64,000 bases of DNA from Planomicrobium okeanokoites (GCF_003428875.1 NZ_QQRS01000001.1:62001-126000); one strand, 5' to 3'; shown: positions 25,112 through 35,424, numbered from the stretch's first letter. Notes: generated by a model not told the origin, from the letters alone. Numbers and translations are program-made.

Positions 25112-26205
25112 TTATTGATGATTTGCAGTTCTTTCGGATATTTCGTCAACACTTCGACGCCATCTTCGGTAACGGCAAGATCGTCTTCGATTCTGACACC
25201 CACTTTGCCGGGTACATAAATGCCGGGTTCAATTGTGAAGACCATGCCGGCTTCCATTTTCATATCATTCGAGCCATGGAGTGAAGGGAACTCGTGGACA
25301 GAAATGCCGAGTCCGTGGCCAAGGCGATGAGTGAAGTATTCACCGTATCCCGCTTCCTCGATAACACCGCGTGAAATGCCGTCCAGTTCAGCTGCTGTAA
25401 CACCTGGTTTGACGGCGTTCAAGGCAGCCAGTTCAGCTGCCAGCACTATGTCATAGACTTTTTTCTGTTCTTCGCCTGGTTCACCCAAAGCCAGCGTGCG
25501 GGTGATATCTGAACAATACCCCTTGTGGACGACCCCTAGGTCAAACAGGACAAGGTCACCTTTTTGCAGTTTGCGGTCGCCTGTCTTGCCATGCGGAGAA
25601 GCAGCATGGTCTCCGGTCAATACAGTGGTATCGAACGACATATGTGTGACTCCGCGTTTTTTTAATGCAAGTTCGATTTCAGTCATGACTTCGATTTCAG
25701 TAATGCCTTCTTTGATTGTTTTCGCAGCCACTTCAATTGCATAATCGGCCAACTCCGCTGCTTCGCGAAGTATTTCCATTTCAGCAGCATCTTTGATAAC
25801 GCGCATGGCACTTGTTTTTTCATCGATCCCAACGATGGTCGGAGAATGGAAAAACTCATTGATTGCATCATACCGCTCTACAATCATATGGTTTTTTTCG
25901 ATTGCCAGTGCAGATATGGAGGAAACTGTTTCACTTGCTGTCCGGTACAGGACCTCCATTGCGTTATCTGTATCCGTGTGTCCGACGACCTTGCCGTTCC
26001 ATCCAGCACTTTTGGCATCCGGAATCTCCATTTGGGGACAGATCAGAAAAGGTTCGGAATCGCTGAAAATCATGACCCCTAGAAGCCGTTCGTGCGGATT
26101 GCTCTTGAATCCCGTGAAGTAAAACACGTTATCCGGGTTAGTGATGAATGCTGCATCGATACTGTTCTCTTTCAGGTAATTCTGCAGATTACTGATTTTA
26201 TTCAT
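25108..26205 (-). CDS. Xaa-Pro dipeptidase (M24 family)
   Basis: 365-residue metallopeptidase with an N-terminal creatinase-like domain (about 1-130) and a pita-bread catalytic domain. The five metal ligands are visible: FDLGVVHKGYCSDITRT (two Asp), HRLGHGLGISVHE (His), TIEPGIY (Glu) and GVRIEDDL (Glu). It cleaves dipeptides with C-terminal proline. ATG is preceded by AGGAGGAATTTACCT. It converges on ald and stands alone. Exact preference (dipeptidase or aminopeptidase) cannot be told from sequence. Confidence 0.92.
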   Translation of the reverse strand: MNKISNLQNYLKENSIDAAFITNPDNVFYFTGFKSNPHERLLGVMIFSDSEPFLICPQMEIPDAKSAGWNGKVVGHTDTDNAMEVLYRTASETVSSISALAIEKNHMIVERYDAINEFFHSPTIVGIDEKTSAMRVIKDAAEMEILREAAELADYAIEVAAKTIKEGITEIEVMTEIELALKKRGVTHMSFDTTVLTGDHAASPHGKTGDRKLQKGDLVLFDLGVVHKGYCSDITRTLALGEPGEEQKKVYDIVLAAELAALNAVKPGVTAAELDGISRGVIEEAGYGEYFTHRLGHGLGISVHEFPSLHGSNDMKMEAGMVFTIEPGIYVPGKVGVRIEDDLAVTEDGVEVLTKYPKELQIINN

Positions 26206-26295
26206 AGGTAAATTCCTCCTCTATATGTGTAGCATAACAAAGATGAGGGTATAAGACAGCTAGAAACTGAACGCATACTTAAATGGAGGGATAAC

Positions 26296-26976
26296 ATGAA
26301 AATTTCTTATCACGGACATTCAGTCGTCAAAATCATGACCGGAGGAAAAACGATTTTATTCGATCCATTCATCGATGGCAATAAGCTTTGCGACCTGAAT
26401 TCCAGCAAAGAAAAGCCGGATATGATTCTCCTTACACATGCGCATAACGATCATGTGGGTGATACGGTGGACATTGCCAAAGAAAATGACTGCACGGTTG
26501 TGGCGCCGGTCGAGCTGGCGAATTATCTTGGAACATTCGGATTTGAAACGATCGGCATGAATTTGGGCGGTGCAAAGGAATTCGATTTTGGAACCGTCAA
26601 ATACACGAAAGCGTTCCACAGTTCTTCATATACGACAGAAGACGGAGATGTCATTTATGGCGGCATGCCTGCAGGAATTCTTTTCAAAGCGGAAGGAAAG
26701 ACGATTTACCATGCAGGCGATACCGATTTGTTCGGAGACATGGAGCTGATCGGCAAACGCAATGACATTGATATCGCGTTCCTGCCGATCGGCGATTTCT
26801 TTACGATGGGCCCTGAAGATGCGGCATATGCGGCAGAACTTTTGAAAGCGAAAACAGTAGTTCCCATCCATTACAATACATTCCCGCCGATTAAGCAGGA
26901 CCCTGAAAAATTCAAGGAGTTGGTCAAAGGCTCTGAAGTGAAGGTTATGAAAGCTGGCGACCAGTTCGAAATTTAA
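26296..26976 (+). CDS. ytkL: metal-dependent hydrolase, UPF0173 (YtkL)
   Basis: 226-residue metallo-beta-lactamase-fold protein. [11 protein letters not shown] is the HxHxDH metal site. Further ligands are in [11 protein letters not shown] (His, Asp) and VPIHYNTF (His). Position before ytoI, ytpI, nrnA and dnaE matches B. subtilis ytkL. Substrate unknown. ATG follows TGGAGGGATAAC. Confidence 0.9.
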   Translation: MKISYHGHSVVKIMTGGKTILFDPFIDGNKLCDLNSSKEKPDMILLTHAHNDHVGDTVDIAKENDCTVVAPVELANYLGTFGFETIGMNLGGAKEFDFGTVKYTKAFHSSSYTTEDGDVIYGGMPAGILFKAEGKTIYHAGDTDLFGDMELIGKRNDIDIAFLPIGDFFTMGPEDAAYAAELLKAKTVVPIHYNTFPPIKQDPEKFKELVKGSEVKVMKAGDQFEI

Positions 26977-26979
26977 ACG

Positions 26980-27017
26980 CAGAACCCCCGAGGAGCAATC
27001 ATTCTTCGGGGGTTTCT
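26980..27017 (+). terminator. ytkL terminator
   Basis: AGAACCCCCGA, loop, TTCGGGGGTTTCT. Confidence 0.85.
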
Positions 27018-27075
27018 GTATTAGGAAATATGGTACACTAAAAGCATCAGGAAAGCAGAAAGAATGGGTGAAATC

Positions 27076-28383
27076 ATGGCGACGAAACATGAACAGATAC
27101 TTGATTATATTGAAACGCTGGAAGTCGGGGAAAAAATATCCGTCCGCAGGATCGCTAAGGAATTGCAGGTCAGTGAAGGCACAGCTTACCGCGCAATAAA
27201 AGAAGCTGAAAACAAAAGGCTTGTTTCCACAATTGAACGTGTCGGCACCATCCGCATCGAACGGAAAAAGAAAGAGAACATTGAGCGGCTGACGTATGCC
27301 GAAATCGTCAATATCGTTGACGGACAAGTGCTGGGGGGGCGGACCGGCTTGCATAAGTCATTGACTAAATTCGTCATAGGCGCGATGCAGCTCGAAGACA
27401 TGATGCGTTATACGGAAGCCGGCAACCTGCTGATCGTCGGCAATCGCCTTAAAGCCCATGAATATGCGCTTCAGGCTGGTGCCGCTGTATTAGTGACCGG
27501 AGGCTTTGATGCTTCGGATACAGTCAAGAAACTGGCGGATGAATATGAATTGCCGGTCATTTCGACCAGCTATGATACGTTTACCGTTGCTACGATGATC
27601 AACAGGGCCATCTATGACCAACTGATCAAAAAAGAGATACTTTTAATAGAGGATATATTGATTCCTCTTGAGAATACCCATTACCTTCATCATCATGATC
27701 CAATCAGCCGTTACCGTGAATTGAACAAGGAAACCACGCACGGCGGATTTCCGGTAGTCGATGATACAGGAAGGATAATCGGGATATTGACGTCTCGTGA
27801 TATTATCGGTTTTACGGACGAGGACAGCGTAGAGAAAGCAATGACGAAAGATCCCATTACAGTCACGCTGCAAACAAGTGTAGCATCGGCGGGACACCGG
27901 ATGATATGGGAAGGGATTGATCTGCTGCCGGTCATCGATGACCAAGGCAAATTATGTGGGGTCATCAGCCGACAGGATGTATTGAAAGCCATTCAGACAG
28001 CGCAGCGGCAACCGCAGCAAGGTGAAACGATAGACGATCTCATCATCAGCCAGCTGCAGATGAAGCCTCATGAAAAGCTTTCATTGGAATTCCGGGTAAC
28101 GCCTCAAATGACCAATTCGTATGGTTCAATATCCTATGGTGCTTACACCACTATACTGTCTGAAGCCGCAACGAGCGCATTGAAGACGAAAAATCGTAAG
28201 GACAGTGTGCTTGAAAATATGACGGTCTATTTCCTGAAACCGGTTCAGCTGGATTCCCTTATTTACATCAAACCTGCGATTTTGGATATCAGCCGTAAAT
28301 CGGCTAAAGTGGATATCGAAGTGTCGTTTGAAGGGGAGATTGTCGGGAAAGCGATGCTGACTTTCCAACTGCTGGACCGTTAG
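27076..28383 (+). CDS. ytoI: HTH-DRTGG-CBS-hotdog regulator YtoI
   Basis: 435 residues in four parts: a winged-helix-like N-terminus (about 1-65, SVRRIAKELQVSEGTAYRAI), a DRTGG domain (about 75-185), a tandem CBS pair (about 195-310, with FPVVDDTGRIIGILTSRDI and LLPVIDDQGKLCGVISRQDV), and a C-terminal hotdog thioesterase-like domain (about 325-435). CBS pairs bind adenine nucleotides, possibly c-di-AMP in this group. The architecture suggests a metabolite-sensing regulator. I start at ATG 27076 (GGGTGA upstream); ATG 27064 is in frame. Confidence 0.88.
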   Translation: MATKHEQILDYIETLEVGEKISVRRIAKELQVSEGTAYRAIKEAENKRLVSTIERVGTIRIERKKKENIERLTYAEIVNIVDGQVLGGRTGLHKSLTKFVIGAMQLEDMMRYTEAGNLLIVGNRLKAHEYALQAGAAVLVTGGFDASDTVKKLADEYELPVISTSYDTFTVATMINRAIYDQLIKKEILLIEDILIPLENTHYLHHHDPISRYRELNKETTHGGFPVVDDTGRIIGILTSRDIIGFTDEDSVEKAMTKDPITVTLQTSVASAGHRMIWEGIDLLPVIDDQGKLCGVISRQDVLKAIQTAQRQPQQGETIDDLIISQLQMKPHEKLSLEFRVTPQMTNSYGSISYGAYTTILSEAATSALKTKNRKDSVLENMTVYFLKPVQLDSLIYIKPAILDISRKSAKVDIEVSFEGEIVGKAMLTFQLLDR

Positions 28384-28389
28384 AGAAAT

Positions 28390-28417
28390 AAAAAACCCCC
28401 TCACTTAGAGGGGGATT
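28390..28417. terminator. bidirectional terminator between ytoI and ytpI
   Basis: AAAACCCCCTC/GAGGGGGATTT hairpin between converging genes. Confidence 0.85.
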
Positions 28418-28419
28418 TG

Positions 28420-28719
28420 CTATTCGTTCAGCCGTGCTTCTTCAGCGACGAATTTATGATAATGTCTTGCCGCTTTGTAATTATGGATGCAAAATGCCAG
28501 TCCCAGAATGATAAAAATACCGGCAACTATATAGGTGAGCGGGGTCTGAAAGACAATCAGCAGATCAATACCCAAAAACACTCCGAAACTTCCTAGAAAG
28601 AAAGCTGCTGTGGAAGCATACCACTTTTTACGGATTGGCAATGTTGCTCGAAATTGCTTTGTTTTATAATAGAAATAGAACACAATTGAAAAAATCATTA
28701 AAAATATAAAAATTAGCAT
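28420..28719 (-). CDS. ytpI: YtpI-family membrane protein
   Basis: 99 residues with three hydrophobic segments (about 1-18, 35-55, 60-83) and a charged C-terminal tail (KAARHYHKFVAEEARLNE). Length, topology and its position between ytoI and nrnA match B. subtilis YtpI, whose function is unknown. Here it reads opposite to its neighbours. ATG follows CAGGAGGTCCTT. Confidence 0.8.
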   Translation of the reverse strand: MLIFIFLMIFSIVFYFYYKTKQFRATLPIRKKWYASTAAFFLGSFGVFLGIDLLIVFQTPLTYIVAGIFIILGLAFCIHNYKAARHYHKFVAEEARLNE

Positions 28720-28811
28720 AAGGACCTCCTGTATTCCGAAACTTTCTTCTATTGTACTGAGAAATGTGGCCGAATGCGAATGGATTTCCTTGAAAAATGG
28801 AGGAATGCCCT

Positions 28812-29756
28812 ATGAACAGTCAAATCATCGACACAATTAAAAAATACGAAACGATCATTATCCATCGGCATGTGAGACCTGATCCAGATGCATATGGTTC
28901 ACAGCTCGGATTAAAATACATACTGCAACATAACTATCCTGAAAAAACGATTTTAGCTGCTGGAGAACACGATTCGACGATGGAATTTCTTGGGACTCAA
29001 GATCAGGTGGCTGATGAAGACTATAATGGTTCGCTGGTTATTGTTACGGATACTGCTAATACTGAGCGGATTGACGATCAGCGTTATCTAAAAGGAGATA
29101 AAATCATTAAGATTGATCATCATCCCAACGATGATGCGTATGGTGATCTATTATTGGTGGATACTAGCGCAAGTTCATCTTCTGAACTCATCTATGAATT
29201 ATTTGAAGCTGGCCAAGTCCAGGAAAATTGGAAGCTGCCGGCTACTGCCGCCCGCCAGCTGTATGCTGGCATAATTGGGGATACGGGGCGCTTTCTTTTT
29301 CCGAGCACAACACAAAAAACTTTCCGGATTGCCGGTGAACTGATCAAGAGTGATTTTGACCGCAACGAGCTTCACAATGGCATGTATGAAATGGAGAGAA
29401 AGCTTCTGCATCTGCAAGGCTATATGTACCAGAACTTTAAAATGGATGAAAATGGAGCTGCGTATGTAAAAATCACGTTGGATATCTTAAAGGAATTTGA
29501 AGTCACCGCAACCGAAACTTCGTTGCTTGTCAGTTCCCTGGGTAATGTGAAAGGAATGAAGGCATGGGTAATATTCATCGAGGAAGAAGAAGAGATCCGC
29601 GTGCGTCTCCGTTCTAAAGGCCCTGTCATCAACGAATTGGCAAAAGAGTTTAACGGCGGAGGCCATCCGATGGCTTCAGGAGCAACGGCTTATTCATGGG
29701 AAGAAGCTGACCGGGTGATTGACCGGCTGAAAGAAATTTGCGCAAACGCGGAATAA
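28812..29756 (+). CDS. nrnA: bifunctional oligoribonuclease / pAp phosphatase NrnA
   Basis: 314-residue DHH/DHHA1 phosphoesterase. It degrades 2-5-nucleotide RNAs and dephosphorylates 3',5'-pAp. Catalytic motifs: HRHVRPDPDAYGSQ (about 17-30), VIVTDTANTERID, KIDHHPNDDAYGD (DHH) and the DHHA1 substrate loop FNGGGHPMASGA near the C-terminus. ATG 28812 has GGAGG 8 bases upstream. It corresponds to B. subtilis ytqI and is 16 bases before dnaE. Confidence 0.95.
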   Translation: MNSQIIDTIKKYETIIIHRHVRPDPDAYGSQLGLKYILQHNYPEKTILAAGEHDSTMEFLGTQDQVADEDYNGSLVIVTDTANTERIDDQRYLKGDKIIKIDHHPNDDAYGDLLLVDTSASSSSELIYELFEAGQVQENWKLPATAARQLYAGIIGDTGRFLFPSTTQKTFRIAGELIKSDFDRNELHNGMYEMERKLLHLQGYMYQNFKMDENGAAYVKITLDILKEFEVTATETSLLVSSLGNVKGMKAWVIFIEEEEEIRVRLRSKGPVINELAKEFNGGGHPMASGATAYSWEEADRVIDRLKEICANAE

Positions 29757-29772
29757 GAAAGGAGGGATTGCT

Positions 29773-32700
29773 TTGTCAATGGTTTATCCATATATAAGTA
29801 CGTCAGCAGATTTGTTGAAAAGTACGGTGCGCCTTGATGAACTTTTCCCTTTTCTGAAACAGCAAGGGACTTCTTCGGTCGCAATCGTCAATTCGAAACT
29901 GTACGGCGTACTGCCATTCTGGGAAGCCTGCTATCAAGCCGGCATCCACGGGGTGATCGGTTTTTCAACATTTATTGAATACGACGGACAGCCTTATCCC
30001 GTTGTGCTTTATGCCCAGTCCAATCAAGGCTATGGTAATCTCTTGAAGATTTCCAGCGCGTTGGCCACAAGAAAACGCAAGGCGATTCCGGAACAATGGC
30101 TGAACGCATATCAAGAAGGGCTTGTATGTGTGATACCGAATGCGATTGACTGGACGCTGACCGATCGCCATGGTGCATTCGATTATATTTATCAACTTTT
30201 TGGGAAAAGATGTTTTGGATCCGTGCAGCGCCCAGGCGGAAATGTCTCAGATAATGAAACGAGATTTATCGCAGCATGCGAACAGTCGGGCTTGCCGATC
30301 ATGGCGACACAGGAAGTCAGATACCTGAAAAAAGAAGGAGCTTTTGCATATGAAGTGGCGTCCGCCATCGGGCAGGGGCTAAAACTTTCAGATGATCAGC
30401 GTCTGCAGCCGGAACATACAGATGCTTTTGCGCCTGCCGCTGAAGAAATGACGAATTGGTTTTCGGACCGTCCTGAATGGTTGGAAACTGCAGAAAAAAT
30501 GCTGTTGAGCTGCAAAGTCAGCATCCAGACCAACAGGCAGCTGTTACCAGTTTTTCCATTGGAAAAAGAAGTGGATAAAGCGGAATACATAAAAAATATC
30601 TGTTTGGATGGACTCAGAGGCAGATTGAATGCCAGCAATGTGCCAAAGGAATATCTGGCCAGACTTGAGTATGAACTTGGTGTCATTAAATCGATGGGCT
30701 ATATCGATTATTTTCTGATCGTTTCAGATTTTATGAAATTTGCCCGAAATGAAGGGATAATGACAGGACCAGGCCGTGGGTCATCCGCCAGTTCACTGGT
30801 TGCATATTCCCTTCATATTACAGATGTCGATCCACTTGAACATGGTTTGCTTTTTGAAAGGTTCCTGAATCCGGAGCGGGTTACTCTTCCTGATATCGAT
30901 ATCGACTTCGCCGATCACCGGCGGCACGAAGTAGTGGAATATGTCGCGAATAAATACGGGCAGGCAAGAACCGCGCAAATCATCACATTCGGCACTTTAT
31001 CCGCTAAAGCGGTGGCAAGGGATACAGCACGTGTCTTTGGTTTCGAAGCTGAAGACCTGGAGGCCATTTCAAAGATGATTTCGAGCCGTCCAGGCACAAC
31101 TTTAAGATCTGCTTTGAAGGAAAATAGTAAACTGAACGACTGGATTGTCGCACGCGAAGAACGGAAAACCTGGTTTAAAACAGCGCTGCAGCTGGAAGGA
31201 TTGCCGCGTCATGCCTCCACTCATGCCGCCGGAGTCATTCTCAGCCCCTCATCATTGGTGGATTATGTCCCAATTGAAGAAGGGAACGAAGGAATCTATT
31301 TGACCCAATGGCCGATGGGGGATCTTGAAGCCATCGGTTTATTGAAAATGGATTTTCTTGGTTTGCGTAATCTGACCATTTTGGAGCAAATAAAAAAACT
31401 TCTAGCCAGAGGCACGGGAAAATCGATCGATTACCGTAAATTGCCGTTGGATGATGCAAAAACTTTCAGCATACTGGCTGAGGGTGACACAAGCGGCGTA
31501 TTCCAATTGGAATCAGATGGCATGAGAAATGCTTTAAGGCAGATAAGACCCACCGCTTTCGGCGATATCGTGGCGGTCAATGCATTATTCAGACCGGGTC
31601 CCATGGAATTCATACCGCTATATGCAAAAAGAAAACATAAACAGGAAACCGTAACATTCGTTCATCCGATTCTTGAACCGGTACTCTCTGAAACTTACGG
31701 CGTCATCGTTTACCAGGAACAGATCATGCAGATTGCCGCCCGTATGGCCGGCTTTTCACTGGGAGAAGCGGATATTCTGAGGCGCGCGGTCAGTAAAAAG
31801 AAACGTGAAATCCTGGATCAGGAAAGAGTCCATTTCGTTCAAGGGGCTTTAAAGAAAGGTTTCAAGGAAAGTGAAGCCACCGAAGTCTACGATTTAATCG
31901 TGCGTTTCGCCGATTACGGATTCCCCAAAAGCCATGCAGTCGCTTACAGTATGATTTCATATCAGCTGGCGTATATGAAAGCGAATCATCCCATATACTT
32001 TTACGCTGCAATGCTCGGCAACGCCTCTGGCAATGCTGAAAAGACCAAGCAGCTCCTTCAGGAAATAAAGGAGAAAAAGATTCCTGTTTTGCCTCCATCA
32101 ATTCAAAGCAGCTATAAATCGTTTACCATTGAAGACGGTAAAGTGCGGATTGGTTTGAACAGTATAAAAGGCGTACCAGGCAACGTCATAAATGCTTTAA
32201 TTGCCTCCAGAAAAGAAGGTGGACCGTTCAGCAGCCTATTTAATGTAGCTGAGCGGATTTCGGCCATCCACTTCACACGCAAGTCGTTTGAACCGCTTAT
32301 AAAAGCTGGTGCACTGGACGACTTCGAACTTGACCGGGCAACATTGCTCGCCTCACTGGACAGTGCTGTCAAGCATGCGGAGCTTGTTAAACCGGATGAG
32401 GAGCCCGGACTGTTTGACGATATGGGCGCAAGCTTCATGAAGCCGAAATACACCAAAGCTTCACCGATTCCTGAGAATCTGAAATTGGATCTGGAAATGG
32501 AAGTGCTCGGATTTTACCTTTCGACACACCCGATCGAAAGGGAAAAAGAACAGCGGCAGAAAAATTTCGATGAGTTGAAATCCCTGAAGCACAAACCCGA
32601 TAAAGATCGGGTTATTGTGCTGGGCATGATCGAAGACATCAAAAGGATCCGAACAAAAAAAGGGGATGCGATGGCGTTTGTCACGCTGCAGGATGATACA

Positions 32701-32844
32701 GGTCCGGCATCGGTCACATTATTTCCGGAAGAGTATGCAAAATATAATGCCATTTTGAAAGAACAGGCAATCATCGAAGTGCAGGGAACAATAGAAAACC
32801 GGATGAACCGGACATCGATTATCTGCAAAAATATCAATTTGTAA
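29773..32844 (+). CDS. dnaE: DNA polymerase III subunit alpha DnaE
   Basis: Error-prone replicative polymerase that extends RNA primers, especially on the lagging strand, beside PolC. 1023 residues. The polymerase acidic residues are in LPDIDIDFADHRR, with GPGRGSSASSLVAYSL before them. A helix-hairpin-helix region and a C-terminal OB fold (VIVLGMIEDIKRIRTKKGD) complete the protein. The N-terminal PHP domain has lost its metal-binding histidines: PYISTSADLLKS stands where active PHP domains read HxHSxYS. It is somewhat shorter than the B. subtilis protein (about 1115). The start is TTG 29773, 6 bases after GGAGGG; ATG 29779 is the alternative. Confidence 0.96.
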   Translation: MSMVYPYISTSADLLKSTVRLDELFPFLKQQGTSSVAIVNSKLYGVLPFWEACYQAGIHGVIGFSTFIEYDGQPYPVVLYAQSNQGYGNLLKISSALATRKRKAIPEQWLNAYQEGLVCVIPNAIDWTLTDRHGAFDYIYQLFGKRCFGSVQRPGGNVSDNETRFIAACEQSGLPIMATQEVRYLKKEGAFAYEVASAIGQGLKLSDDQRLQPEHTDAFAPAAEEMTNWFSDRPEWLETAEKMLLSCKVSIQTNRQLLPVFPLEKEVDKAEYIKNICLDGLRGRLNASNVPKEYLARLEYELGVIKSMGYIDYFLIVSDFMKFARNEGIMTGPGRGSSASSLVAYSLHITDVDPLEHGLLFERFLNPERVTLPDIDIDFADHRRHEVVEYVANKYGQARTAQIITFGTLSAKAVARDTARVFGFEAEDLEAISKMISSRPGTTLRSALKENSKLNDWIVAREERKTWFKTALQLEGLPRHASTHAAGVILSPSSLVDYVPIEEGNEGIYLTQWPMGDLEAIGLLKMDFLGLRNLTILEQIKKLLARGTGKSIDYRKLPLDDAKTFSILAEGDTSGVFQLESDGMRNALRQIRPTAFGDIVAVNALFRPGPMEFIPLYAKRKHKQETVTFVHPILEPVLSETYGVIVYQEQIMQIAARMAGFSLGEADILRRAVSKKKREILDQERVHFVQGALKKGFKESEATEVYDLIVRFADYGFPKSHAVAYSMISYQLAYMKANHPIYFYAAMLGNASGNAEKTKQLLQEIKEKKIPVLPPSIQSSYKSFTIEDGKVRIGLNSIKGVPGNVINALIASRKEGGPFSSLFNVAERISAIHFTRKSFEPLIKAGALDDFELDRATLLASLDSAVKHAELVKPDEEPGLFDDMGASFMKPKYTKASPIPENLKLDLEMEVLGFYLSTHPIEREKEQRQKNFDELKSLKHKPDKDRVIVLGMIEDIKRIRTKKGDAMAFVTLQDDTGPASVTLFPEEYAKYNAILKEQAIIEVQGTIENRMNRTSIICKNINL

Positions 32845-32875
32845 CTGCTTTTCCAGTCGGAAAAGCAGTTTTTTC
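32845..32875 (+). terminator. dnaE terminator
   Basis: CTGCTTTTC, CAGTC loop, GGAAAAGCAGTTTTTTC. Confidence 0.92.
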
Positions 32876-32904
32876 TTTACGTCGGACGATTTTTTTTGTA
32901 TTGT
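32876..32904 (+). promoter_or_regulatory. promoter of the gntR-accDA operon
   Basis: TTTACG (32876-32881), 17-bp spacer, TATTGT (32899-32904), directly before the palindromic operator. Confidence 0.6.
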
Positions 32905-32913
32905 AGGAATATG

Positions 32914-32928
32914 AGTGGTCAGACCACT
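32914..32928 (+). promoter_or_regulatory. GntR/FadR-type operator palindrome
   Basis: AGTGGTC-A-GACCACT is a perfect 15-bp palindrome with the TGGTCnGACCA core typical of FadR-subfamily regulators. It sits at the predicted transcription start, where a bound repressor would block the promoter of its own operon. Confidence 0.75.
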
Positions 32929-32956
32929 TTCAAAAAAATGGAAACTGAGGTCTGTT

Positions 32957-33610
32957 ATGAACCAACCAAAACGTTATTTGGACATTGTCCTGGATATACG
33001 CAAAATGATCAGCCAGGAAAATATCAGGCCTGGCGACAGGATTCCATCCGAAAGGGAATTGGCGGAAACTTTGAAAGTTGGGCGATCTACAATTCGGGAA
33101 GCTCTGAGAAGCCTTGAGTTACTCGGATTGATCGAAACACGAAGAGGAGAAGGAACCTTTTTGTCAGATTATCGCAACCATCGCTTGGTGGAAGTTCTGT
33201 CAACTTTCATACTGCAGGATAATCAGTCTCAAAAGGATGTATGGGAGACGCGGTTGATCCACGAAATTTCAGCTATCCGAACAATTTGCGGAGATGCCAA
33301 TTCAAGCCGATTACCGGTATGGACCGGTTTTTCAAAACGTATTGATGAGGGCGACTTCTTTAGTCGCGAAGATTTTGTCAGGGAAATAATGGTTTTATCA
33401 GGAAACAGGCTATCTTTGAAGATATGGCTGTTATTGGCGCAGTACAGCGGCAATCCATACAAAGAACGCATAATAATAGAAGAAACTGCGATGCTCGAGA
33501 ATATTTTAGCTGCAATCAGGCAGCAGGATACTGAAAAAGCCACTGAGGGCCTGAAAACCTGGATTGCATGGCTGCAAAAGGAGACTGGAAAAGATGACGA
33601 TGATTCGTGA
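32957..33610 (+). CDS. FadR-subfamily GntR transcriptional regulator heading accDA
   Basis: 217 residues with an N-terminal winged helix (about 1-75: [21 protein letters not shown], then [21 protein letters not shown]) and a helical FCD-like effector domain. It begins the operon and its last codons overlap accD by 17 bases, so translation is coupled. A perfect palindrome at its promoter suggests autoregulation. The likely output is control of acetyl-CoA carboxylase, hence fatty-acid synthesis, but the effector is unknown. In B. subtilis the malic-enzyme gene ytsJ holds the place between dnaE and accD. Start ATG 32957 has TGAGG upstream. Confidence 0.88.
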   Translation: MNQPKRYLDIVLDIRKMISQENIRPGDRIPSERELAETLKVGRSTIREALRSLELLGLIETRRGEGTFLSDYRNHRLVEVLSTFILQDNQSQKDVWETRLIHEISAIRTICGDANSSRLPVWTGFSKRIDEGDFFSREDFVREIMVLSGNRLSLKIWLLLAQYSGNPYKERIIIEETAMLENILAAIRQQDTEKATEGLKTWIAWLQKETGKDDDDS

Positions 33611-34466
33611 TATATTCAAACGCAACAGAGAACGCAACGATCCGACTATACCGTCCAAAGCCGCGAAAGATGTACCGGAAGGCTTGATGTATAAATGCCC
33701 GGAATGCAAACATATCGAGTTGACGAAAGAGATGGCGAAGCTCCAAAAAGTGTGCCCGAAATGTGATCATCACTGTAAGATGACGGCACAGGAGAGAGTG
33801 GAGAGTTTAATGGATAAAGGTTCTTTTGAATCCATTGACAATCATTTGAAAACAGGCAATCCACTTGGTTTTCCCGGTTACACTGAAAAAATCGAAGCGG
33901 ACAGCAAGAAAACCGGCTTGAATGAAGCGGTATTGACAGGCATCGGGAAAATCGATGGGCAGCCACTGGTTGCAGCTATCATGGATTCTCATTTCCGGAT
34001 GGGCTCTATGGGCTCTGTAGTCGGTGAAAAGATAACCCGCGCCATCGAACTTGCTACCGATAAAGGTTATCCGTTTGTCATTTTTACGGCGAGTGGCGGA
34101 GCCCGGATGCAGGAAGGTGTTCTATCCTTGATGCAGATGGCTAAAACAAGTGTGGCATTGAAACGGCACAGCAACGAAGGGTTATTGTTCATCTCCGTAT
34201 TGACGCACCCGACAACAGGTGGCGTTTCAGCAAGTTTCGCGTCTGTGGGTGATATCAATATCGCAGAGCCTAAGGCGCTGATCGGGTTCGCCGGGCGCCG
34301 AGTAATAGAGCAGACAGTCCGCGAAAAATTACCGGAAGATTTTCAGACAGCTGAATTTTTATTGGCGCACGGGCAGCTGGATGCAGTCGTACATCGTCAT
34401 AAGATGCAAAACACTTTGTCTTCCCTGATCAAATTGCATACGAAAGGAGCTGTGGCAAATGGCTAA
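33594..34466 (+). CDS. accD: acetyl-CoA carboxylase carboxyltransferase subunit beta
   Basis: With AccA it transfers the carboxyl group from biotin to acetyl-CoA, forming malonyl-CoA for fatty-acid synthesis. 290 residues. The N-terminal zinc ribbon is complete (YKCPECKH, then [10 protein letters not shown]) and is followed by the crotonase-like domain ([28 protein letters not shown]). I start at ATG 33594 with AAGGAG upstream, inside the end of the regulator gene; ATG 33600 is an alternative. It overlaps accA by 8 bases. Confidence 0.95.
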   Translation: MTMIRDIFKRNRERNDPTIPSKAAKDVPEGLMYKCPECKHIELTKEMAKLQKVCPKCDHHCKMTAQERVESLMDKGSFESIDNHLKTGNPLGFPGYTEKIEADSKKTGLNEAVLTGIGKIDGQPLVAAIMDSHFRMGSMGSVVGEKITRAIELATDKGYPFVIFTASGGARMQEGVLSLMQMAKTSVALKRHSNEGLLFISVLTHPTTGGVSASFASVGDINIAEPKALIGFAGRRVIEQTVREKLPEDFQTAEFLLAHGQLDAVVHRHKMQNTLSSLIKLHTKGAVANG

Positions 34467-35424
34467 GAAAGTACAGAAATCATTGCCTTTTGAAGAGCCG
34501 TTAATACAGCTCCGAAAAAAAATCATAGAGCTGAAAGAATATACCGAGAATGCGGAAGTGGATTTGAGTACAGAAATTAACAGTTTGGAAGCCAGACTGG
34601 AAAAACTGGAAATCGATATTTATGAAGACATGAAACCGTGGGACCGGGTCCAGGTAGCAAGACACCCTAACCGTCCGACTACATTGGATTATGTACCACA
34701 TGTTTTTGATGATTTCATCGAACTTCATGGCGATCGCCTTTATGGTGACGATGAAGCGATTGTAGGTGGAATCGCTTCTTTTAAAGGGCAGCCGGTAACG
34801 GTGATCGGTCATCAGCGCGGCAAGGACACAAAGGAAAATGTACGCCGAAACTTTGGCATGCCTCATCCTGAAGGATACCGTAAAGCGCTGCGCCTTATGA
34901 AACAGGCTGAAAAGTTCAATCGGCCGATCATCTGCCTGATCGATACGAAAGGCGCTTATCCCGGTAAAGCAGCAGAAGAACGAGGACAAAGTGAAGCAAT
35001 TGCGCGTAATCTTGTGGAAATGGCAGGCCTTGAAGTACCGGTCATCTCTATCGTGATTGGTGAAGGCGGAAGCGGAGGAGCATTGGCACTTGGAGTAGGG
35101 AATCACATCCTGATGCTTGAAAACTCAACTTTCTCCGTAATTTCTCCGGAGGGAGCTGCGTCAATCCTGTGGAAAGATTCTGCGCTGGCCCAGACAGCGG
35201 CTGAAGCCATGAAAATTACAGCACCTGATCTTCTCGAAATGGGCATCATCGAACGGATGATTCCTGAAATACGTGGAGGGGCGCATCACGATCCGTTGAA
35301 GCAGGCCGAATTACTGTCTGAAGCCATTGAAAAATCTTTGAGCGAACTGAATCCTCTTAACCCAGAGGACCTGATTGATCAGCGATACAATAAATTCAAA
35401 GCAATCGGTGTATTTACAGAATAG
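34459..35424 (+). CDS. accA: acetyl-CoA carboxylase carboxyltransferase subunit alpha
   Basis: Partner of AccD in the carboxyltransferase. 321 residues with a helical N-terminus and a crotonase fold ([47 protein letters not shown] is the oxyanion-hole region). The start ATG 34459 lies within accD with AAAGGAG upstream, which suggests coupled 1:1 translation. accB and accC are not in this window. Confidence 0.97.
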   Translation: MAKKVQKSLPFEEPLIQLRKKIIELKEYTENAEVDLSTEINSLEARLEKLEIDIYEDMKPWDRVQVARHPNRPTTLDYVPHVFDDFIELHGDRLYGDDEAIVGGIASFKGQPVTVIGHQRGKDTKENVRRNFGMPHPEGYRKALRLMKQAEKFNRPIICLIDTKGAYPGKAAEERGQSEAIARNLVEMAGLEVPVISIVIGEGGSGGALALGVGNHILMLENSTFSVISPEGAASILWKDSALAQTAAEAMKITAPDLLEMGIIERMIPEIRGGAHHDPLKQAELLSEAIEKSLSELNPLNPEDLIDQRYNKFKAIGVFTE

